Source of the DNA: DATESN01 sp035270785
GTDB taxonomy: Bacteria; Bacillota; Clostridia; Lachnospirales; Lachnospiraceae
DNA length: 25,033 bases
NCBI GenBank assembly: GCA_035270785.1
Contig: DATESN010000115.1
Coordinates: forward strand, 1 to 25,033
Reading direction: 5' to 3'
Part shown: positions 15,145 through 23,716 of the stretch, piece by piece
Numbering within the stretch: position 1 is the first letter of the stretch
How the letters are laid out: each line of letters opens with the position of its first letter
Notes under the pieces: generated by a model
What the model saw: the letters and a program-made list of their open reading frames with translations, nothing else
What the model was told of the DNA's origin: nothing
The model's database searches: none
Made by a program: the position numbers and the translations under genes

Positions 15145-16205
15145 GTTTAAATAAGACCCATCGCATATCAATTCCCACCTTGCTAAAGGTAGGAAAAGGT
15201 AAATTAGGTGAAATAGGTATATATTTAAAAGATAATGAACTAAATAGTGTGGTTGTATTTTTTGGAAACGGATTAATTGAATTATTTGGTGGAAAGGTGT
15301 TAAATTCCATGGAATGCTCCGGGGTTGAAGTTTTAGATTATAGAGAAATTGATTCTACTCATATGAATGATATTATAGATCTTGCATTTCAGATTAATAA
15401 TAAGGCAAAGGCTATCATTGGAATTGGAGGTGGAAAGGTCATTGATGTTGGAAAATATGCGGCCTTTCTTAAAAACATTCCTTTTATTAGTGTTCCTACA
15501 TCTGCTTCTAGTGATGGTTTTTCTAGCTCAAGCGCTTCGCTTTTAGTGAATAATAAAAGAACTTCTGTACCAGCAAGATTGGCTTATGGAATTATAGTGG
15601 ATACAGAGGTCATAAAAGGTGCACCAGACAAATTCATTTACTCAGGAATAGGCGATTTAGTTTCTAAGATTACGGCGCTGTTCGATTGGGTATATGAAGA
15701 CCAACAGGGATATGGTACATTAGATGATTTTGCCATGATGATTGCGAAAAAGGCGGTAAACAGTTTTGTTAGGACTCCCTTTCATAGCATTAAAGAAGAT
15801 TTGTTTTTAAAAGAATTGGTGGATTCGTTGGCAATGAGTGGAATAGCAAATGAAATTGCTGGAAATAGTGCACCATCCAGTGGAAGCGAACATTTAATTT
15901 CCCATGCATTGGACAAAATTTTAGAAGAACCGCAATTGCATGGAATACAAGTGGGTATAGCCACGTATCTTATGAGTAAGGTTCAAAATCATAGATGGGT
16001 TCGTGTGAATCAGGTGCTAACAGATACAGGGTTTTGGGATTATGTCTCGACACTTAATCTTAAGCTAGAAGATTATCTAGCAGCTATTGATATTGCCCCT
16101 ACAATCAAGCCAAATAGGCATACGTATATTCACGAAGAGCAATATCGATTAGAAGCAAAAAAGATATTGAAGGAAGACCCCATTTTTATAAAAATATTTA
16201 AATAA
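15141..16205 (+). CDS. Glycerol-1-phosphate dehydrogenase-like enzyme (iron-containing ADH superfamily)
   Basis: This 354-aa protein has the dinucleotide-binding GIGGGKVIDVGKY (94-106), PTSASSDGFSSSSASL (119-134, phosphate and substrate loop) and the metal set D172 (GIGDLVSK), H251 and/or H255 (SEHLISHALD) and H267 (LHG). This arrangement fits the G1PDH/AraM branch, which reduces dihydroxyacetone phosphate to sn-glycerol-1-phosphate, better than simple alcohol dehydrogenases. The start is TTG within ATTGA, overlapping the HAD gene stop; the next ATG in frame is about 57 codons on and would remove the start of the fold. AAGAAGGTG provides a ribosome site. A 2-deoxy-scyllo-inosose synthase or other polyol dehydrogenase role is less likely. 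Confidence 0.82.
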   Translation: MSLNKTHRISIPTLLKVGKGKLGEIGIYLKDNELNSVVVFFGNGLIELFGGKVLNSMECSGVEVLDYREIDSTHMNDIIDLAFQINNKAKAIIGIGGGKVIDVGKYAAFLKNIPFISVPTSASSDGFSSSSASLLVNNKRTSVPARLAYGIIVDTEVIKGAPDKFIYSGIGDLVSKITALFDWVYEDQQGYGTLDDFAMMIAKKAVNSFVRTPFHSIKEDLFLKELVDSLAMSGIANEIAGNSAPSSGSEHLISHALDKILEEPQLHGIQVGIATYLMSKVQNHRWVRVNQVLTDTGFWDYVSTLNLKLEDYLAAIDIAPTIKPNRHTYIHEEQYRLEAKKILKEDPIFIKIFK

Positions 16206-16261
16206 AAATGTTAATTAATTAACTACTCACAAGTTTTGTACATTAAGTAAGGAGGATACCC

Positions 16262-17827
16262 ATGTTAGAAAAGATTGATCTTAAGAAAAAACTTAACGCA
16301 AAAGAGTATCGAATTGTTTTAGATGAATTGGCACCTCAATTAGCTCTATTACAAAGGGAGTGCAAAAAGGCAGAAGTTCCAATTATGATCTTATTTGAAG
16401 GGTGGGGTGCCTCCGGTAAGGGTACATTAATTAACCAATTAATTACTCCTTTAGACCCAAGGGGATTTAAAGTTTTCACCATGCAGAAAACTTCTGAAGA
16501 AGAGGCATTAAGACCTTTTTTATGGAGGTTTTGGACAAAAATGCCGGCAAATGGTCGCATTCATATATTTGATCAAAGCTGGTATAAAAATGTAATAGAG
16601 GAACGTATCAAAGGAACCACTTCTGAAAAAGAAAAGGTAGATGTAATAGGAGAGATACTTCCCTTTGAAGAAGCATTGGTGAACGATGGTATGGTAATCA
16701 TAAAGTTTTTTCTTCACATATCTAAAAATGAACAAAAGAAAAGGTTTAAGAATTTAGAAGAATCCAAAAAGACCTCATGGCGTGTTACCCAGCAGGACTG
16801 GAAGCAAAATAATCAGTATGAAAAATATTTAAATTTATTTGATGATATCATAGCAAAAACGGATACAGACTTTGCATCTTGGAATATTATAGAGGCCACA
16901 GACAAAGAATATGCAGCAAGTAAGATTATGGCAACGGTAGTAGATAAATTAAAAGACGCACTTTTACAGAAACAAAACTATGCCTCCAAATCAAAAAAGG
17001 ATACCGCTCAAATAGAACCCCCATTAGAATTACAATTAGATGATTCAGGGGAATCCAAACGGTTGCAAAAAGAAGAATTTAAAACAATCGAAAAATCACT
17101 GAAATTGGATGTGTTAGGAGGAGTGGATTTAAGTCTAACATTGGAGAAGGAAGATTATAAGAAAAAACTAGAATCTCTTCAAGAGAAACTTGCCATTTTA
17201 CATTTCGAAATGTATAAAAATAGAATTCCGGTGGTACTGGCATTTGAAGGTTGGGATGCCGGAGGAAAAGGAGGCGCTATCAAACGCCTTACTGAAAATA
17301 TTGACCCAAGGGGATATGAAGTTATCCCAGTTGCAGCGCCTAATGATATGGAAAAGACACACCATTATTTATGGAGATTTTGGAACGCCATGCCAAAAGC
17401 AGGCCATCTAGCTATTTTTGACCGCTCCTGGTATGGGCGAGTTATGGTTGAACGGATAGAAGGGTTTTGCTCTGAAACACAATGGCAGAGATCTTATAAA
17501 GAAATTAATAATATGGAAGAGCATCTGACGAGTTTTGGATGTATTGTAATTAAATTTTGGATGCAAGTGGATAAAGAGGAACAGCTAAAACGATTTAAAG
17601 AAAGACAGGAAACGCCAGAAAAGCAATGGAAGATAACAGAGGAAGATTGGAGAAACAGGGAAAAGTGGGATGCTTATGAAGAAGCAGTCAATGAGATGAT
17701 CATTAGGACATCCATCACCCGTGCACCTTGGGTTATTGTCGAAGCAAATAGTAAATATTACGCCAGAATTAAAGTGTTAGAGACAGTAGTAAGTGCATTA
17801 GAAGATAAAATGAATAAAATAAGATAG
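16262..17827 (+). CDS. pap: Polyphosphate:AMP phosphotransferase, two-domain PPK2
   Basis: This 521-aa protein contains two PPK2 domains in tandem, the layout of class II PPK2 enzymes that make ADP from AMP using polyphosphate. Domain 1 has GWGASGKG (47-54) and FDQSWY (103-108); domain 2 has GWDAGGKG (330-337) and FDRSWY (386-391). A linker of about 70 residues, rich in Lys and Glu, joins them. Domain 1 differs at the Arg of FDRSWY and has looser lid residues, so domain 2 is more likely the catalytic one. GGAGG lies 6 nt before the start. The gene follows the dehydrogenase by 56 nt and may be part of its transcript. Confidence 0.94.
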   Translation: MLEKIDLKKKLNAKEYRIVLDELAPQLALLQRECKKAEVPIMILFEGWGASGKGTLINQLITPLDPRGFKVFTMQKTSEEEALRPFLWRFWTKMPANGRIHIFDQSWYKNVIEERIKGTTSEKEKVDVIGEILPFEEALVNDGMVIIKFFLHISKNEQKKRFKNLEESKKTSWRVTQQDWKQNNQYEKYLNLFDDIIAKTDTDFASWNIIEATDKEYAASKIMATVVDKLKDALLQKQNYASKSKKDTAQIEPPLELQLDDSGESKRLQKEEFKTIEKSLKLDVLGGVDLSLTLEKEDYKKKLESLQEKLAILHFEMYKNRIPVVLAFEGWDAGGKGGAIKRLTENIDPRGYEVIPVAAPNDMEKTHHYLWRFWNAMPKAGHLAIFDRSWYGRVMVERIEGFCSETQWQRSYKEINNMEEHLTSFGCIVIKFWMQVDKEEQLKRFKERQETPEKQWKITEEDWRNREKWDAYEEAVNEMIIRTSITRAPWVIVEANSKYYARIKVLETVVSALEDKMNKIR

Positions 17828-17878
17828 AAGAAATGAAATAGAAAAAATAAAATAGAAGAAATAAAATAATAATAAAAT
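17826..17878 (+). repeat. 14-nt A-rich tandem repeat after pap
   Basis: Units AGAAGAAATGAAAT, AGAAAAAATAAAAT and AGAAGAAATAAAAT follow one another, then a shorter AATAATAAAAT. The array begins within the pap stop codon and ends at the terminator hairpin. Same period as the array at the enolase stop but different sequence. Confidence 0.75.
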
Positions 17879-17925
17879 GACAGGGAAGGATTTCTCATAT
17901 GAAAAATCCTTCTCTGTCATAATTT
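17878..17925. terminator. Bidirectional terminator between pap and hflC
   Basis: A 16-bp stem (17878-17893 with 17904-17919, one G-U) closes a 10-nt loop. The + strand is followed by TAATTTTAT and the - strand by ATTTTATTATT, so it can end both converging transcripts. Confidence 0.85.
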
Positions 17926-17936
17926 TATAAAATCTT

Positions 17937-18842
17937 TTAATAATTTACGTTATAAAATAATTGGGCAATAGGTGAAGTTTTATCTAATACAATGGTGCCA
18001 CCACTATTTTTAAAGGAAGCTTTCATAGCATCCAATTGTCTAACGAAAATATAAAAATTAGCTTTACTTTCATCATTATAAGCGGATGACATGAGTTTCA
18101 TATATTCAGCATCTCCCTGAGCTGTAAGCCAGTCTGCATTCTTCTGCGCTTCAGATAATAAAATAGTAACTTTTTCAGTGGTTGCATTTTTAATTTCTGT
18201 TGCCTCTTTTTCCCCTTGTGCAACATAAGTTGCAGCAATATTATTTCGTTCTGAAATCATGCGGTCGTATACAGCCGCCTTATTTTCATCGGGTAAATCC
18301 AACATTTTTGTTTCAATTGCCGTCACTTCAATTCCGTAGCCGGATAAGTTATTTCCAATACCTGCTAAAATCATAGTAGCTAACTCTCCATTCCTTCCAC
18401 TAATGACTTCTTCCTGAGGAAGGCTACTAATTACATTTTTCATAGAGTTATAGATGGTTGTGTTAATTCGGTATTCGGCCGTGTCTCTAGAACCACTGAG
18501 TTTTTGGATAAATAATTTTGCATCTATAATCTGCCAAGTGGCAAAACAATCGGAAATCATGGTCTTTTTATCCGAGGTCATGACTTCGGAAGGTGCAAGA
18601 TCATATAACATTAAATCACGCTCAATCTTTGTTACACTTTGAATAAATGGTATTTTAAAAGATAATCCATATGCAGTGTCTTCCGTCTTTTCAACTCTAA
18701 TAATCTTACCAAATTGTTTTACTGCACTATATTCATTAGGTCTTGTTTCTACCTTACACATCAAAAAAACAATATTTGCAATTATAAAAATTACAATAAC
18801 TTTAAATACAATATTACCTATTTTACCTAATTCATTAAACAT
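17937..18842 (-). CDS. hflC: HflC, SPFH-domain membrane protease modulator
   Basis: This 301-aa protein has one N-terminal membrane segment (about 10-27, NIVFKVIVIFIIANIVFLM) followed by an SPFH/band-7 domain and a long coiled-coil region. HflC forms a membrane complex with HflK that in E. coli cages the FtsH protease and modulates it. Family features: GLSFKIPFIQSVTKIERD, the DKKTMISDCFATWQI segment and a C-terminal helix with SEAQKNADWLTAQGDAEYM. GGAGA before the start at 18842 fits. It is the second gene of a two-gene operon, 19 nt after hflK. The order K then C, and the sequence differences, separate it from a duplicate. Confidence 0.92.
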   Translation of the reverse strand: MFNELGKIGNIVFKVIVIFIIANIVFLMCKVETRPNEYSAVKQFGKIIRVEKTEDTAYGLSFKIPFIQSVTKIERDLMLYDLAPSEVMTSDKKTMISDCFATWQIIDAKLFIQKLSGSRDTAEYRINTTIYNSMKNVISSLPQEEVISGRNGELATMILAGIGNNLSGYGIEVTAIETKMLDLPDENKAAVYDRMISERNNIAATYVAQGEKEATEIKNATTEKVTILLSEAQKNADWLTAQGDAEYMKLMSSAYNDESKANFYIFVRQLDAMKASFKNSGGTIVLDKTSPIAQLFYNVNY

Positions 18843-18861
18843 GAGTTGTCTCTCCTTCTAC

Positions 18862-19842
18862 CTAATCTGTTACTTCTGTATTAGTAGTTTCCTTTGATGA
18901 TTTCACCGTTACCGAGCTAAATTCTTCTAAGGGAAGAAGTGTCTGGGTTGAGCCATCTGTAATATATACTTTCATTCCTGGAAGTAAATCTTCAATAGTT
19001 TCAAAGAACATACGTTGCTTCGTTACCAGGGGAAAATTCAAGTATTCTGTATAGAGAGAGTCAAATCTTTGGACCTGTCCTTCAGCTTCATTAATTCTTG
19101 ATTCTTTATATGCGTTTGAATCCTTTGTAATCTTATCTGCCTTTGCTTCTGCTTCAGGAATTCTAGTGTTAGCATCTGCTTTAGCATTATTGACAGCGGT
19201 TGCCATACTCTGCTTTGCATCTTCTACAGATTTAAATGCAGAAGCAACTTCTGCAGGTGGTTCGGAATCTTGGATGGTAGCGTTTACCAACATAATACCA
19301 ATGTCTTCTTTTTCCAATCTGGTTCTTAATAAATCTTCCACAGTAGTTTGAATTTCAAGTTTGCCTGTTGTAAGGACAGAATCGATTTCATGTGTTCCTA
19401 CAGTATCTCTAACATAGCTTTGTGCTAAGTTTTTTAATAACACTTCCGGTTTCTCAGAGGCATATACATATTTAACGGGATCTACAATCTGATATTCAAA
19501 ATAAAAATCAATATTTACAAAATTATAGTCTTTTGTAATCATAAATGATTCAGAAGGAATAGATTCTATTGTTTCAAGATTATATCCTATGGAAAACCCC
19601 TTCACTGCCTTTAGAATTACTTTCTTATGCTGAATAAAGGGTATTTTAAAATTCATACCAGTTTCATCCACTACCTCAGTTTTGCCGAAGGTTGTTACCA
19701 CAGCAAATTCATCCTCATTTAGAAAATATACAGTTTGAAAAAATGCTATTAAAATAAATAATACAATAACCACAGAACTAATTATGGTATAGACATTATT
19801 ACGCGTCCTCTGTTCTTCATTCATTTGTGTTTTGTTCCTCAT
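18862..19842 (-). CDS. hflK: HflK, SPFH-domain membrane protease modulator
   Basis: This 326-aa SPFH protein has one membrane segment at about 17-42 and the HflK-typical motif ATIQDSEPPAEVASAFKSVE (about 189-208), which distinguishes it from HflC. A coiled coil rich in Ala, Lys and Glu follows. With HflC it should form the ring-like cage around FtsH in the membrane; the Gly-rich N-terminal extension of E. coli HflK is absent, as is usual in Firmicutes. The start at 19842 has AAAGGAGG 5-6 nt before it. It has a clear promoter at 19883-19912. Confidence 0.93.
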   Translation of the reverse strand: MRNKTQMNEEQRTRNNVYTIISSVVIVLFILIAFFQTVYFLNEDEFAVVTTFGKTEVVDETGMNFKIPFIQHKKVILKAVKGFSIGYNLETIESIPSESFMITKDYNFVNIDFYFEYQIVDPVKYVYASEKPEVLLKNLAQSYVRDTVGTHEIDSVLTTGKLEIQTTVEDLLRTRLEKEDIGIMLVNATIQDSEPPAEVASAFKSVEDAKQSMATAVNNAKADANTRIPEAEAKADKITKDSNAYKESRINEAEGQVQRFDSLYTEYLNFPLVTKQRMFFETIEDLLPGMKVYITDGSTQTLLPLEEFSSVTVKSSKETTNTEVTD

Positions 19843-19882
19843 TATATCCTCCTTTGTAATTGTTTAAGTTCATATGTAATCC

Positions 19883-19912
19883 ATTATCTCACTTTTGATT
19901 TTTAAACGTCAA
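19883..19912 (-). promoter_or_regulatory. Promoter of hflKC
   Basis: Read on the - strand, TTGACG (19907-19912) and GATAAT (19883-19888) are separated by 18 nt and lie about 40 nt upstream of hflK. This is a good sigma-A match. Confidence 0.6.
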
Positions 19913-19989
19913 GTGCAATTTACAAATCAAGATTTTAAAAGATATTATTTTTTCAGATATGGATGTTATAATATGTTATAGTATTTACG

Positions 19990-20052
19990 AAAATGGATAA
20001 CATATAAAAATAAATAACATATAAAAATGGATAACATATTAAAATAAATCAC
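19990..20052. repeat. 17-nt tandem repeat before the glycosylase gene
   Basis: Three units with the core ATAACATAT (19990-20005, 20006-20022, 20023-20039), alternating TGG and TAA before the core, and a partial fourth unit follow one another. The array ends about 20 nt before the glycosylase start, so it may affect its leader. Confidence 0.8.
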
Positions 20053-20073
20053 GTTAGAGAGGTTACGTAACAT

Positions 20074-20670
20074 ATGAATCTGAATAGGGATTTTTATACA
20101 AGGGATACATTAACAGTAGCAAAAGAATTACTTGGAAAAATATTAGTTAATAGGACTAGGGAAGGTGTTACAAAAGGCAGGATTGTTGATGTAGAGGCTT
20201 ATATGGGTCCAAATGATAAGGCAGCACATTCTTATCATAAAGTTAATTCAAAAAGAACCCAAATACAATATTTGGAGGGTGGATACGCATACATCTATTT
20301 GATTTATGGAATGTATCATTGCATGAATATTGTAACCAGTGAAGCAGAGAGACCAGAATCTGTCTTGATTCGAGGGTTAGAACCTGTTGAAGGAATAGAA
20401 CTAATGCATAAAAGACGTGGAAGAGATAAAATCAAGGAATTATGTAATGGACCGGGAAAACTTTGTATTGCCATGGGAATTCAGAAAGAACATTATGGGA
20501 TGGATTTGTGTGGAAATGAACTATATATTGAGGATGATATAGAAATAATAGATTATAATATCATTGCTTCAAAGAGAATTAATATTGATTATGCAGAAGA
20601 GGCAAAAGATTATCTTTGGAGGTTTACGATAGAAGATAGCCCATATATTTCAACAAAGATAGTAGAATAA
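20074..20670 (+). CDS. DNA-3-methyladenine glycosylase (AAG/MPG family)
   Basis: This 198-aa protein is a full-length AAG-type glycosylase, which excises alkylated and deaminated purines to start base-excision repair. Signatures are DVEAYMGPNDKAAHSYH, containing the catalytic Glu (E41), the YAYIYLIYGMYHCMNIV stretch that holds the intercalating-Tyr region, and NGPGKLCIAMGI in the base pocket. AGAGAGG precedes the start. It is divergent from hflK, so the shared spacer holds promoters for both; no operon partner follows, as the next gene has its own consensus promoter. Confidence 0.95.
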   Translation: MNLNRDFYTRDTLTVAKELLGKILVNRTREGVTKGRIVDVEAYMGPNDKAAHSYHKVNSKRTQIQYLEGGYAYIYLIYGMYHCMNIVTSEAERPESVLIRGLEPVEGIELMHKRRGRDKIKELCNGPGKLCIAMGIQKEHYGMDLCGNELYIEDDIEIIDYNIIASKRINIDYAEEAKDYLWRFTIEDSPYISTKIVE

Positions 20671-20695
20671 TACACAAACTCAAGCGTTCACGACC

Positions 20696-20724
20696 TTGAC
20701 AAAGAATTCACAACTAGATATAAT
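20696..20724 (+). promoter_or_regulatory. Consensus sigma-A promoter of the ABC operon
   Basis: TTGACA (20696-20701) and TATAAT (20719-20724) are perfect hexamers with the ideal 17-nt spacer. It lies about 105 nt upstream of the binding-protein gene. The leader holds a 6-bp hairpin, CTGGTC-AAAA-GATCAG at 20739-20754, too small to call a regulator. Confidence 0.85.
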
Positions 20725-20829
20725 ATTGCTTATATATCTGGTCAAAAGATCAGGATGTCAGAGTTTATACATACGATTTTGACGTACGCTTTATTTTTTT
20801 ACTAAAAACTTTTTAAAAGGAGATTTATA

Positions 20830-21594
20830 ATGAAAAAAGTATTAGCTTTATTATTATGTACAGCATTAACAGCCGGTATGTTAGTTGGATGTGGGTCTAA
20901 GGATGAGAAGAATGATGGGAAGAAATGGGTAGTTGCTACCGATACCGTTTTCAAACCATTTGAATACACGAATGAGAAAAATGAATTTGTAGGAATTGAC
21001 GTGGATATACTTGATGCAATTGCAAAAGATCAGGGATTTACATATGAGTTACAAAGTATTGGTTGGGATGCAGCACTTGCGGCTGTTCAGGCAGGTCAAG
21101 CAGATGGTTTGATTGCGGGTGCTTCCATTACAGAAGAACGTATCAATAATGGATGGATTTTCTCAGATGGTTACTATGAAGCTACGCAAACATTTGTTGT
21201 AGCTGCGGGAAGTGATGTTTCAAGCTTTGAGGCTCTTGCTGGTAAAAATGTTGCAGTTAAAAATGGTACAATGGGTGCTAATTTTGCAAACAGCCTAAAA
21301 GATGAATACGGATTTACAGTCACTGTATTTGAAGATTCACCTACGATGTATCAAGATGTTATTCTTGGAAATAGTGTTGCATGTGTAGAAGACACTACAA
21401 TTATGGCAGTTTCTATTAAAGAAGGTAGTCTAGCGCTTATGATTCCAGCAGGAATGGAAAGTGAAGGCGCACCATACGGTTTTGCAATTATGGATAAGGA
21501 AAATCAAGAATTATTAGATATGTTTAATGCTGGACTCAAAAATATAAAAGAGAACGGAACATATGATAAAATTCTTGATAAATATTTCAAATAA
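20830..21594 (+). CDS. Amino-acid ABC transporter substrate-binding lipoprotein
   Basis: This 254-aa protein has a lipoprotein signal with the lipobox LVGC (Cys 21) and then a type II periplasmic-binding fold (SBP_bac_3): TVFKPFEYTNEKNEFVGIDV (about 38-57), the aromatic substrate-gate part, and DGLIAGASITEERI. It would sit lipid-anchored outside the membrane and pass an amino acid to the permease and ATPase encoded next. Polar-amino-acid (PAAT) family; sequence alone does not decide between Gln, Arg, Cys or another substrate. AAAAGGAG before the start is strong, and a consensus promoter drives it. Confidence 0.94.
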   Translation: MKKVLALLLCTALTAGMLVGCGSKDEKNDGKKWVVATDTVFKPFEYTNEKNEFVGIDVDILDAIAKDQGFTYELQSIGWDAALAAVQAGQADGLIAGASITEERINNGWIFSDGYYEATQTFVVAAGSDVSSFEALAGKNVAVKNGTMGANFANSLKDEYGFTVTVFEDSPTMYQDVILGNSVACVEDTTIMAVSIKEGSLALMIPAGMESEGAPYGFAIMDKENQELLDMFNAGLKNIKENGTYDKILDKYFK

Positions 21595-21615
21595 TATCAA
21601 ATTTATTTTGATTGC

Positions 21616-21659
21616 GAACGTGGGGGACCTATTGCAGGTCTCTCACGTTCTTGCTTTTT
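21616..21659 (+). terminator. Intra-operon terminator or attenuator after the binding protein
   Basis: GAACGTGGGGGACCT pairs with AGGTCTCTCACGTTC (15 bp, two G-U) around a 5-nt loop, followed by TTGCTTTTT. It lies between the binding-protein and permease genes, where partial termination would leave more binding protein than permease. Confidence 0.8.
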
Positions 21660-21703
21660 AGTAGTAGGACCTTATAAAATAATTATAAAGGAGAAAGAAT
21701 TAA

Positions 21704-22372
21704 ATGGCGTATATTATTCAAACCTATGGCTCCATGCTACTTGAAGCATTGGGAAAAACTTTACTTCTCACACTTTTATCACTATTTTTTGCTATGATTA
21801 TTGGTATGATTTTTTCTTTAATGAATGTAGGAAAAAATCGGATTCTTAACTTAGTGGGAACAGTTTATGTTGATGCAGTTCGTGGAGTACCACTGATAGT
21901 TTTAGCATATTTTATTTATTTTGGGTTACCTGCTGGCATTAAAGCCATGGGTATACAGGACTTTAGGCTATCCGCTCTTCAGGCAGGAACCATTGCACTT
22001 GCTATGAACTGTGGTGCTTATATGGCTGAAATTATTCGCGCAGGTATTGAAAGTGTGGATAGAGGTCAGATGGAAGCAAGTAGAAGCCTTGGTCTTAGTT
22101 ATAGTAGCAGTATGCGACTTGTTGTGTTACCACAAGCGATACGCACCATGATTCCATCGATTATTAACCAGTTTATTATTACATTAAAAGATACCTCCAT
22201 TCTCTCTGTTATTGGTTTCCCAGAGCTTACAAATATGGGTAAGACCATCAGTGGTAACACATTTAAAAGTTTACAAACATGGGCAATTGTTGGTCTTATG
22301 TATATGATTGTCATTATCACTTTAAGTAGAATTGCGAAGAAAGTGGAACGGAGGGTAAACCGTGGAAGATAG
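21704..22372 (+). CDS. Amino-acid ABC transporter permease
   Basis: This 222-aa membrane protein has about five hydrophobic segments and belongs to the HisM/GlnP-type permeases. The cytoplasmic EAA loop that docks the ATPase is clear around residues 125-150 (MEASRSLGLSYSSSMRLVVL). It starts 45 nt after the attenuator, with AAAGGAG upstream. The reading frame overlaps the ATPase gene by 11 nt, so those two are translated together. One permease gene implies a homodimer. Confidence 0.94.
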   Translation: MAYIIQTYGSMLLEALGKTLLLTLLSLFFAMIIGMIFSLMNVGKNRILNLVGTVYVDAVRGVPLIVLAYFIYFGLPAGIKAMGIQDFRLSALQAGTIALAMNCGAYMAEIIRAGIESVDRGQMEASRSLGLSYSSSMRLVVLPQAIRTMIPSIINQFIITLKDTSILSVIGFPELTNMGKTISGNTFKSLQTWAIVGLMYMIVIITLSRIAKKVERRVNRGR

Positions 22373-23102
22373 AAATACGATTATTAGTGTGACTAATTTA
22401 AAAAAGAATTTTGATGAATTAGAAGTTTTAAAGGATATTAATATTACTATTGCAGAAGGGGAAGTCGTTGTTTTGATAGGACCTTCTGGAAGCGGAAAAT
22501 CCACCCTACTCCGCTGTTTAAATCAATTAGAGGTTGCAACAAGTGGAACGATTGTGATAGATGGTAATAATATAACAAATAAACACACTGATATTAACAA
22601 GGTTCGTGAAAAAATCGGAATGGTTTTCCAACACTTTAACCTTTTCCCACATAAAACAATCATAAAAAACATCATGCTTGCTCCTGTAGATTTAAAGAAG
22701 ATGACAAAGGATGAGGCAAAGAACAAAAGCATGCAGTTATTAAAAAGAGTTGGAATGGAAGCAAAAGCCGATGCCTATCCTTCCCAGTTATCTGGTGGAC
22801 AAAAACAACGTGTTGCAATTGCTAGGGCTCTTGCTATGAAACCAGACATTATGCTTTTTGACGAACCTACATCAGCCTTAGATCCTGAAATGGTAGGGGA
22901 AGTATTGATGGTCATGAAAGAACTAGTTGCAGATGGAATGACTATGATTATTGTTACTCATGAAATTGGTTTTGCAAAAGAAGTGGCAGATAGAGTTTTG
23001 TTTATGGATGGAGGTTACATCGTAGAACAGGGTAGTCCAGAAGAAATCTTTTCAAATCCAAAGGAACCTAGAACCATTGATTTTTTAAATAAAGTGTTAT
23101 AG
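22362..23102 (+). CDS. Amino-acid ABC transporter ATP-binding protein
   Basis: This 246-aa ATPase has every expected motif: Walker A GPSGSGKST (40-48), Q-loop VFQHFNLFPH, signature LSGGQKQRVAIARAL, Walker B IMLFDEPTSALD and H-loop VTHE. It closely follows the GlnQ/ArtP type (PAAT) ATPase pattern. It starts with GTG, overlapping the permease gene by 11 nt, with CGGAGGG 8 nt upstream. It would energise the permease dimer. The transported amino acid is not determined. Confidence 0.95.
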   Translation: MEDRNTIISVTNLKKNFDELEVLKDINITIAEGEVVVLIGPSGSGKSTLLRCLNQLEVATSGTIVIDGNNITNKHTDINKVREKIGMVFQHFNLFPHKTIIKNIMLAPVDLKKMTKDEAKNKSMQLLKRVGMEAKADAYPSQLSGGQKQRVAIARALAMKPDIMLFDEPTSALDPEMVGEVLMVMKELVADGMTMIIVTHEIGFAKEVADRVLFMDGGYIVEQGSPEEIFSNPKEPRTIDFLNKVL

Positions 23103-23122
23103 TCTGGCTTGGAGGAAATTTT

Positions 23123-23716
23123 ATGAAAAAGATTATTACGATAAGTCGTGAATTTGGTGCCGGTGGCGGTGAAATTGGAAGAAAAGTTGCCAAAGCATTG
23201 AATTATCAATATTATGATAAAGAAATTATTCTAAAAGCAGCCAAAGAGTCTAATATAGATGTAAAAAGTATGCTGAAGTGGGATGAAAAGGTTCCCATGA
23301 ACTTTGGTTTTGCCCAGAGCCTTTTTGACTTTTATAATAAACCCTTAAGTGAAAAACTTTTTGCTGTTCTTCAACAGGTAATTAAAGGAATTGGAGAAAA
23401 AGGAAATTGTGTGATTGTGGGGAGAAATGCCAATACCATTTTAAAAGAATTTGATTATGGACTCCATGTTTTTATCAATGCTGATCACAATTGGCGTCTA
23501 GAGCGAATGAGAAATGAGATGTCTTTAGGAACAGATGCTAAAATTAGTGAAGAGATTCGTGCCATTGATAAAGCCCGTAGAAAATATTGTTCTTTTTATA
23601 CAAATACAGAATTTGGTGTTGCAGATTATTATGATATCTGTTTAAATTCATCCTCTTTAAGTATCGACACTTGTGTGGATATTGTGTGTAATCTAGCAAA
23701 AGGGTCCAAAGAATGA
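23123..23716 (+). CDS. Cytidylate kinase-like family protein
   Basis: This 197-aa P-loop protein resembles the 'cytidylate kinase-like' family: the N-terminal TISREFGAGGGEIGRKVAKAL holds an unusual P-loop, DKEIILKAAKES follows, and VIVGRNANTIL lies mid-protein. The R-x2-R region RLERMRNEMS and the D-rich C-terminus also fit. Members are small-molecule kinases whose substrates are mostly unknown; they are not the housekeeping CMP kinase, which is fused or placed elsewhere in Firmicutes. GGAGG lies 7 nt before the start, 20 nt after the ABC ATPase gene, so it belongs to the transporter operon. It overlaps the regulator gene by 4 nt (ATGA). Confidence 0.85.
   Translation: MKKIITISREFGAGGGEIGRKVAKALNYQYYDKEIILKAAKESNIDVKSMLKWDEKVPMNFGFAQSLFDFYNKPLSEKLFAVLQQVIKGIGEKGNCVIVGRNANTILKEFDYGLHVFINADHNWRLERMRNEMSLGTDAKISEEIRAIDKARRKYCSFYTNTEFGVADYYDICLNSSSLSIDTCVDIVCNLAKGSKE

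Noticed and set aside
17190..17411. 73-codon frame inside pap
   Set aside because: It is nested in the second PPK2 domain in another frame, without its own ribosome site or recognisable product.
19990..20052. Possible CRISPR array or replication iterons
   Set aside because: The units are contiguous with no spacers, which excludes CRISPR, and no replication initiator or origin boxes are nearby.
20739..20775. Riboswitch in the ABC operon leader
   Set aside because: Only a 6-bp hairpin is visible and no known riboswitch or T-box motif can be recognised in about 100 nt of leader.
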